DNA from: Streptomyces poonensis
GTDB lineage: Bacteria; Actinomycetota; Actinomycetes; Streptomycetales; Streptomycetaceae
Assembly (NCBI RefSeq): GCF_014650915.1
Contig: NZ_BMVW01000011.1
Location: 124,001-188,000, forward strand
DNA: 64,000 bases
Reading direction: 5' to 3'
The notes under the pieces: model-generated
What the model was told of the DNA's origin: nothing
The model's database searches: none
The model's input: only the letters and a program-made list of their open reading frames with translations
Translations under genes and position numbers: made by a program
Shown here: positions 59,375-64,000 of the stretch, one piece after another
Layout of the letters: each line of letters begins with the position of its first letter
Numbering within the stretch: the stretch's first letter is position 1

Positions 59375-59974
59375 GTGGTGGAGATGACGGTCCGGCGGCG
59401 TCGGACGGCTGCGCTGAGTCTGGTAGGGGCAGCGGGGGCCCTTGCGGTGGCCGAGCTGGTGGGCTCGTGGTCCAGTCGGTCTGGTGGATTGCTCGTGGTG
59501 GCGCAGGTCTTCCATCACCCCATGCTCTTCGGGGCGTTGGCGTTGACGGCTTTGGCAGCTGCTGCCCTCATCGGTGTACGAAGCCTCGCCGTCCGAACCC
59601 TGTCAGTGACAGCGGCCCTCCTGGTCACGCTCCTCGCGGTACCGGTCTTTCTTTTCGGCAGTTCCGAGCATCAGATGACGATGAACGAAGCTGCGCCCAA
59701 TCGCTCCGATCGGCATCTTGTGGTGGTGGAAGGGGCAGCGCTGATCGACCCCCTGTGGTGGGTCTACATCGACGAAGGATCCGGTCTGACCAAGCGACGC
59801 TGGGAGGTCGGCTACTTCAACGGTGACGCCTCAAGCAACGCCCTGGTCGAGGCTTCGTGGATGGAGCCCGACCGGATACGCCTGGTCACCGGAGAGGGAG
59901 AGGACTCGCAGATGCATCTCGTCGATCTCTCTCCTGAAAGCGGTAGGCCTTTGCGCACGCTTTCGATGGGTTAG
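59375..59974 (+). CDS. Hypothetical membrane protein
   Basis: 199 residues, GTG at 59375 or ATG at 59381. Three membrane segments in the first 95 residues (ALSLVGAAGALAVAELVGSW, MLFGALALTALAAAALIGVR, TLSVTAALLVTLLAVPVFLF), then a soluble, probably extracytoplasmic domain (NRSDRHLVVVEGAALIDPLW, RWEVGYFNGDASSNALVEAS, DRIRLVTGEGEDSQMHLVDL). No domain recognised. Cargo of the tRNA-Ser element. Its stop overlaps the convergent small ORF at 59971. Confidence 0.6.
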   Translation: MVEMTVRRRRTAALSLVGAAGALAVAELVGSWSSRSGGLLVVAQVFHHPMLFGALALTALAAAALIGVRSLAVRTLSVTAALLVTLLAVPVFLFGSSEHQMTMNEAAPNRSDRHLVVVEGAALIDPLWWVYIDEGSGLTKRRWEVGYFNGDASSNALVEASWMEPDRIRLVTGEGEDSQMHLVDLSPESGRPLRTLSMG

Positions 59975-60093
59975 AACACGCTTCCCCTCCTGGCGCGAAG
60001 GCGATGGCGTCTCGAGCCGACCCGGGTCATACGCTCGGCCCGTTCGACTGCGCCTTCGTAGTCGCTGTCGTCGTACCAGTCTCCATTGGTCAT
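59971..60093 (-). CDS. Possible 40-residue protein
   Basis: ATG at 60093 preceded by GGGGGC. MTNGDWYDDSDYEGAVERAE then RMTRVGSRRHRLRARRGSVF: an acidic half and a basic half. Composition is coding-like but the size is too small to be sure. Confidence 0.4.
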   Translation of the reverse strand: MTNGDWYDDSDYEGAVERAERMTRVGSRRHRLRARRGSVF

Positions 60094-60337
60094 GGCGCCC
60101 CCACTTCGACTGCACCTATGCGCTTCGGGCTTGATGGGAGCTCCCCCGCGCTCGCCACATTCGGCCGGCACTCGCGAACGGCGCCCCCCGTGACGCACGT
60201 CACACTGCTGCGACCGTGCTCCTGCTTCTCGGCGTCCCGGATGTCGTGGTCGACGCGATCATGGGTTGGGAGCCTGGGGGAGCGGAGCGTATGCGGGCCA
60301 GGTACATGCATGAGACCGGACCAGTGTCGAAAGAACC

Positions 60338-60688
60338 ATGGACAAGCGGTCAGACCCTGTCGAGATCATCGCGCGGGTGGGTGGCGTGACGCCCTACTCG
60401 GATCACGAGCGGGCTTTCGGTACGTGGGTGTGTCTCGCCTCGAAGGCCGGGTGGCAGGTGGCAGAAGCTGGCGACTTCACCGCCGACAGTGACCGGGGAG
60501 AAATCGGCGCGGTGGACGTCGAGGGTGTTCGGTACGTGATCCGTCTCGGCCCACGAGTGCGGCGGCTGCTCTACGAGGTCGTGGATGGGCACATGGTGAA
60601 GCGAGACGTCCTCGCGGCCGCGGCCTGGGCGGAGCCGGTCGTCACCAAGGAAAGTGCCCCTGGTCGGTACTCCGCAGAAGCCGACTGA
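60338..60688 (+). CDS. Hypothetical protein next to tRNA-Ser(GGA)
   Basis: 116 residues, ATG at 60338. MDKRSDPVEIIARVGGVTPY, SDHERAFGTWVCLASKAGWQ, GEIGAVDVEGVRYVIRLGPR and VDGHMVKRDVLAAAAWAEPV. Soluble, alpha/beta-like, no recognised family. Last gene of the tRNA-Ser element, convergent with the tRNA. Confidence 0.55.
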   Translation: MDKRSDPVEIIARVGGVTPYSDHERAFGTWVCLASKAGWQVAEAGDFTADSDRGEIGAVDVEGVRYVIRLGPRVRRLLYEVVDGHMVKRDVLAAAAWAEPVVTKESAPGRYSAEAD

Positions 60689-60710
60689 GACGGAAACTGA
60701 GACGGACAAC

Positions 60711-60748
60711 GTCGAAGGGCCCCACCGCGAACGGTGGGGCCCTTCGAC
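60711..60748 (-). terminator. Terminator of tRNA-Ser(GGA)
   Basis: GTCGAAGGGCCCCACCG (60711-60727), CGAA, CGGTGGGGCCCTTCGAC (60732-60748): 17 perfect pairs. Confidence 0.92.
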
Positions 60749-60767
60749 ATCGTGCCCGGTGAGGCAC

Positions 60768-60855
60768 TGGCGGAGGATACGAGATTCGAACTCGTGAGGG
60801 GTTGCCCCCAACACGCTTTCCAAGCGTGCGCCCTAGGCCTCTAGGCGAATCCTCC
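60768..60855 (-). tRNA. tRNA-Ser (anticodon GGA)
   Basis: Minus strand: GGAGGAT pairs with ATCCTCC; anticodon stem CACGC/GCGTG encloses TTGGAAA, anticodon GGA; a long variable arm TTGGGGGCAACCCCTC; T arm ACGAG-TTCGAAT-CTCGT. The discriminator G is followed by CCA (60770-60768), so the 3' end is encoded. Reads UCC/UCU. Target of the element that left the partial copy at 57983. Confidence 0.96.
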
Positions 60856-60939
60856 GCCGGAAACATTACATGACGTCGGAGGGTGCTTGCGAACTCGTTC
60901 GGGGCTCGGCGGAGCGGTCGGCGGATCGGGTACGCTGGG

Positions 60940-61032
60940 GGCAGCCCCTCACGCGGTGCTATCTGACTGAACTCCCCCAGGGCCGGAAGGCAGCAAGGGT
61001 AGGTCGGCTCTGGCAGGTGCGTGAGGGGTCTT
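60940..61032 (+). ncRNA. ffs: Signal recognition particle RNA (small bacterial 4.5S type)
   Basis: The conserved apical domain is present: GGGCCGGAAGGCAGCAAGGG then TAGGTC, with the GGAA-type tetraloop and asymmetric internal loop that bind Ffh. Outer strands GCCCCTCACGC (60944-60954) and GCGTGAGGGG (61020-61029) close the rod. It targets ribosomes making membrane proteins to the Sec system. Position just upstream of dnaX is typical of Streptomyces. Ends are approximate. Confidence 0.93.
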
Positions 61033-61216
61033 GTCGTGTGTGGCCCTGGACACGCCCCGCGCGTGCCGTGCGTGGTCCTGTGTGTGCCGTACGTGGCGTG
61101 CGTGCCGTCGTGCCCGCGTGGGTGCGGGGGACCGTCATGATCCTTCGATCCGGGGCGGGTCCGCGGCCGGTCGCGGGCGGGCCCGGTTGTCAGTGGGCGC
61201 CTATAACCTCGTATGT

Positions 61217-63637
61217 GTGTCGTCTCTCGCGCTGTACCGCCGCTATCGCCCGGAGTCGTTCGCCGAGGTCATCGGGCAGGAGCATGTCACTGACCCGCTG
61301 CAGCAGGCGCTGCGGAACAACCGGGTCAATCACGCGTACCTGTTCAGTGGTCCGCGCGGTTGCGGCAAGACGACCAGCGCGCGCATCCTCGCCCGCTGTC
61401 TGAACTGCGAGCAGGGTCCGACGCCCACGCCGTGCGGCGAGTGCCAGTCGTGCCGGGACCTGGCGCGCAACGGGCCGGGTTCGATCGACGTCATCGAGAT
61501 CGACGCCGCTTCGCACGGTGGCGTGGACGACGCCCGTGAACTGCGCGAGAAGGCCTTCTTCGGGCCGGCGAGCAGCCGCTACAAGATCTACATCATCGAC
61601 GAGGCCCACATGGTCACGTCGGCGGGCTTCAACGCGCTGCTGAAGGTGGTCGAGGAGCCGCCGGAGCATCTCAAGTTCATCTTCGCGACGACCGAGCCCG
61701 AGAAGGTCATCGGGACCATCCGGTCGCGTACGCACCACTATCCGTTCCGGCTGGTGCCGCCCGGGACGCTGCGCGACTACCTCGCCGAGGTGTGCGGGCG
61801 GGAGAAGATCCCCGTCGACGAGGGCGTGCTTCCGCTCGTCGTACGGGCGGGGGCCGGATCCGTGCGTGACTCGATGTCCGTCATGGACCAGCTGCTGGCG
61901 GGAGCGTCGGACGACGGTGTGACGTATGCCATGGCCACGTCGCTGCTGGGATACACGGACGGTTCGCTGCTCGACTCCGTCGTCGAGGCGTTCGCCGCGG
62001 GCGACGGAGCGGCCGCCTTCGAGGTCGTCGACCGGGTCATCGAGGGGGGCAACGACCCGCGGCGGTTCGTCGCCGATCTGCTGGAGCGGCTGCGGGACCT
62101 GGTGATCCTGGCCGCCGTGCCCGACGCCGTGGAGAAGGGACTCATCGACGCGCCCGCCGACGTGATCGAGCGCATGCAGGCACAGGCGGGCGTCTTCGGC
62201 GCCGCCGAGCTGAGCCGCGCCGCCGATCTCGTCAACGAAGGCCTGACGGAGATGCGAGGCGCCAATTCGCCCCGTCTCCAGCTCGAGCTGATCTGCGCAC
62301 GCGTCCTGCTGCCCGCCGCGTACGGCGACGAGCGGTCCGTCATGGCCCGGCTGGACCGGCTGGAACGCGGGGTGAACTTCTCCGGCGGCGGAGCCGGACC
62401 CGCCATGGGGTACGTGCCGGGGCCCGAGGCGCACGGGTACGCGGGAGCGGCGGCCGGCGGGCCGGGCCCGGCCGCGGTCCCGCCCGGTGGCGGGGCCGCG
62501 GCGGCTCGCGCCGCGGTGCGGACCGCCGGAGGCGGTGCTGTCACAGGTGGGAGTCCGGGAGCGCCGGATGCTGCGGGTGCTGCGGGTGTTCCGGGTGCTC
62601 CGGACGGTCCGGGCGGTCCTGCGGCGGTGCCGGGGCAGCCGGCCGCTCCGGCCACTTCCGCTCCGGCTGCTTCCGTTGCGCCTGCCGCCGCTGCTGCCGC
62701 CCCGGAGGCGGCCTCCGCGCCCGCGCCCGCGCCCGCGGCTTCACCTGCTCCTGCTTCCGCGGCTCCCGCTCCGGGTGCGTGGCCGACGGCCGCCCCCGCG
62801 GGGGGTGGCCGACGCCCGGGCGGGTGGCCGACCGCGGCGCCCGCGGGCTCGGCGCCCGCAGCGTCCCCGGGCCCGTCCGGCCCGTCCGGCCCCCAAACGG
62901 CCGGATCGCGCGCGACGAGTGCCTCCGGGCTCGCCGCCGCCCCGCCCCCGTCTGCCTCCGGCCCGGCGGGCGGCGGGCTCGACCCCCGTGTGCTCTGGCC
63001 GAACGTCCTGGAGGCGGTGAAGAACCGCCGTCGGTTCACCTGGATCCTGCTCAGCCAGAACGCGCAGGTGGCCGGGTTCGACGGTACGACCCTCCAGATC
63101 GGCTTCGTCAACGCCGGAGCGCGGGACAACTTCGCGAGCAGCGGCAGCGAGGACGTTCTGCGGCAGGCGCTGGCCGAGCAGTTCAACGTGCACTGGAAGA
63201 TCGAGGCGATCGTCGACGCGTCGGGTGGCTCGGCCCCGCCGCAGGGCGGTTCGTCCGGCCCGGGGGGAGCCGCGGGCGCGGGAGGCTACGGCGGCTTCGG
63301 CGGTGGCGGTGGTGCCGGTGCTGCCGGCGGTGGCGGAGGGTACGGCGGGGCTCCGGCCGCGGCGTCCCGGTCCACCGCGTCCCAGCCGTCTGCTCCCGCG
63401 CAGCGTCCCGCCTCCCCGGCGGGCTCGGGAACGGCTCCGGGCCAGGGGCCGGCTCCCGCTGCCGCCGCTCCGGTGCCCACACCGCCCGTGGCGGCTCCGG
63501 AACCTCCGCCGGTCTCGCCCGAGGACGACATCCCCGAGGACGACGACCCCGACCTCGACGAGTCCGCCCTCTCCGGGCACGAACTGATCGTGCGCGAGCT
63601 GGGGGCGACGGTGGTGGAGGAGCTCACCAACGAGTAG
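61217..63637 (+). CDS. dnaX: DNA polymerase III subunits gamma and tau
   Basis: 806 residues from GTG at 61217 (VSSLALYRRYRPESFAEVIG); upstream in-frame codons to 61031 lie in the SRP RNA flank. AAA+ clamp-loader ATPase about 1-240: Walker A GPRGCGKT (45-52), zinc Cys in CLNCEQGPTPTPCGECQSC (61-79), Walker B IIDEAHM, sensor 1 FIFATTEPEKV. Domain III follows to about 375. From 390 to 575 is Gly/Ala/Pro-rich linker, then a folded tau part (LWPNVLEAVKNRRRFTWILL, LRQALAEQFNVHWKIEAIVD), a second Gly-rich linker and the C-terminal helix SALSGHELIVRELGATVVEE. It loads the sliding clamp and tethers polymerase cores. Long Gly/Ala linkers are usual in Streptomyces DnaX. Confidence 0.96.
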   Translation: MSSLALYRRYRPESFAEVIGQEHVTDPLQQALRNNRVNHAYLFSGPRGCGKTTSARILARCLNCEQGPTPTPCGECQSCRDLARNGPGSIDVIEIDAASHGGVDDARELREKAFFGPASSRYKIYIIDEAHMVTSAGFNALLKVVEEPPEHLKFIFATTEPEKVIGTIRSRTHHYPFRLVPPGTLRDYLAEVCGREKIPVDEGVLPLVVRAGAGSVRDSMSVMDQLLAGASDDGVTYAMATSLLGYTDGSLLDSVVEAFAAGDGAAAFEVVDRVIEGGNDPRRFVADLLERLRDLVILAAVPDAVEKGLIDAPADVIERMQAQAGVFGAAELSRAADLVNEGLTEMRGANSPRLQLELICARVLLPAAYGDERSVMARLDRLERGVNFSGGGAGPAMGYVPGPEAHGYAGAAAGGPGPAAVPPGGGAAAARAAVRTAGGGAVTGGSPGAPDAAGAAGVPGAPDGPGGPAAVPGQPAAPATSAPAASVAPAAAAAAPEAASAPAPAPAASPAPASAAPAPGAWPTAAPAGGGRRPGGWPTAAPAGSAPAASPGPSGPSGPQTAGSRATSASGLAAAPPPSASGPAGGGLDPRVLWPNVLEAVKNRRRFTWILLSQNAQVAGFDGTTLQIGFVNAGARDNFASSGSEDVLRQALAEQFNVHWKIEAIVDASGGSAPPQGGSSGPGGAAGAGGYGGFGGGGGAGAAGGGGGYGGAPAAASRSTASQPSAPAQRPASPAGSGTAPGQGPAPAAAAPVPTPPVAAPEPPPVSPEDDIPEDDDPDLDESALSGHELIVRELGATVVEELTNE

Positions 63638-63746
63638 TTCCGACGGCGGTTCCGGCAGCCCTGTCGGAGGATCCGACGAATCCGTCCTCGTCTCCCTTTA
63701 GGCAGCCCCCACAAAGTCGTCGCTCCCCGCCCGTTAGGCTGGCCCC

Positions 63747-64000
63747 GTGAAGGTCCTCGTCATCGGTAGCGGCGCCCGCGAACACGCCCTGTGCCGTTCC
63801 CTGTCCCTCGACCCCGCCGTCACCGCCCTGCACTGTGCCCCCGGCAACGCGGGCATCGGGGAGGTCGCCGAGCTGCACCAGGTCGACGCCCTCGACGGCA
63901 AGGCCGTGGCCGCCCTGGCCACCGACCTCGGCGCCGAACTGGTCGTCGTGGGCCCGGAGGCCCCGCTCGTCGCCGGTGTCGCCGACGCCGTGCGTGAGGC
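63747..64000 (+). CDS. purD: Phosphoribosylamine-glycine ligase, N-terminal part
   Basis: GTG at 63747 opens VKVLVIGSGAREHALCRSLS, the PurD N-terminal Rossmann-like motif (GSGxREHAL), followed by LHCAPGNAGIG and ELVVVGPEAPLVAGVADAVR. The second step of de novo purine synthesis. It runs off the window after 84 codons. It lies 109 bp after dnaX on the same strand; TCGGAGGATCCGA (63665-63677) in the gap is only a weak palindrome. Confidence 0.95.
   Translation, partial: MKVLVIGSGAREHALCRSLSLDPAVTALHCAPGNAGIGEVAELHQVDALDGKAVAALATDLGAELVVVGPEAPLVAGVADAVRE

Overview
The window is Streptomyces chromosome. The DNA is very G+C-rich with strong third-position bias, GTG starts are common, TTA codons are nearly absent, and the gene set is typical of the genus: paired SigB/F-type sporulation sigma factors, a DmdR-type iron box, an SSI-type protease inhibitor, a Tat-exported GH2 enzyme, and an SRP RNA just upstream of dnaX and purD. 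From memory, the order (ECF sigma, acyl-CoA ligase, tRNA cluster, two-component pair, sigN-sigF, tadA, upp, dnaX, purD) follows the S. coelicolor core to the oriC-distal side of dnaA. A perfect parS site at 4136-4151 fits that location. No database search was possible; family calls rest on visible motifs.

Layout. 1-10.2 kb: partial primase-polymerase, small secreted protein, ECF sigma factor, acyl-CoA ligase, parS, a very long PAS/kinase/receiver protein and an SSI-type inhibitor. 10.3-14.5 kb: tRNA-Ser(GCT) and tRNA-Arg(ACG), then a degraded integrative-element zone. It holds a 48-bp repeat of the tRNA-Arg 3' end, two integrase remnants, an orphan tRNA-Ser(TGA) 3' half, a lipoprotein, a GNAT enzyme with a TTA codon, and a frameshifted cytidine deaminase. 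14.5-26 kb: DUF1152, DUF2797 and monooxygenase-like genes, then a four-gene operon (response regulator, histidine kinase, GT2-GtrA glycosyltransferase, GT39-like transferase), then a DHA2 exporter with its TetR regulator. 26-31 kb: F420-type PPOX enzyme and a MarR / MFS-fusion / YceI operon. 31-38.6 kb: sigN and sigF separated by a 23-bp tandem repeat array, small conserved genes, tRNA-Ser(CGA), tadA and its partner, upp and a LytR_C protein. 38.6-48.5 kb: small genes, a DNA glycosylase broken by a small palindromic insert, and an iron box between a siderophore-interacting protein and a divergent acylase-acetyltransferase-cupin-SDR operon; then CopC-CopD and DUF72. 48.5-57.7 kb: large Tat-exported GH2 enzyme, AraC/GyrI-like regulator, and an ABC transporter flanked by two paralogous small secreted proteins. 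57.9-60.9 kb: a second degraded element bounded by a partial copy of tRNA-Ser(GGA) and the intact gene. 60.9 kb to end: SRP RNA, dnaX, start of purD.

The most interesting points are the ABC operon with paired secreted proteins, the two tRNA-targeted element graveyards that share short sequences, the 36-bp parS palindrome between convergent genes, the MFS exporter carrying carboxypeptidase-regulatory-like domains that recur in the adjacent YceI protein, and the PAS/pseudo-kinase/double-receiver protein with repeated arginine clusters in a long disordered linker.
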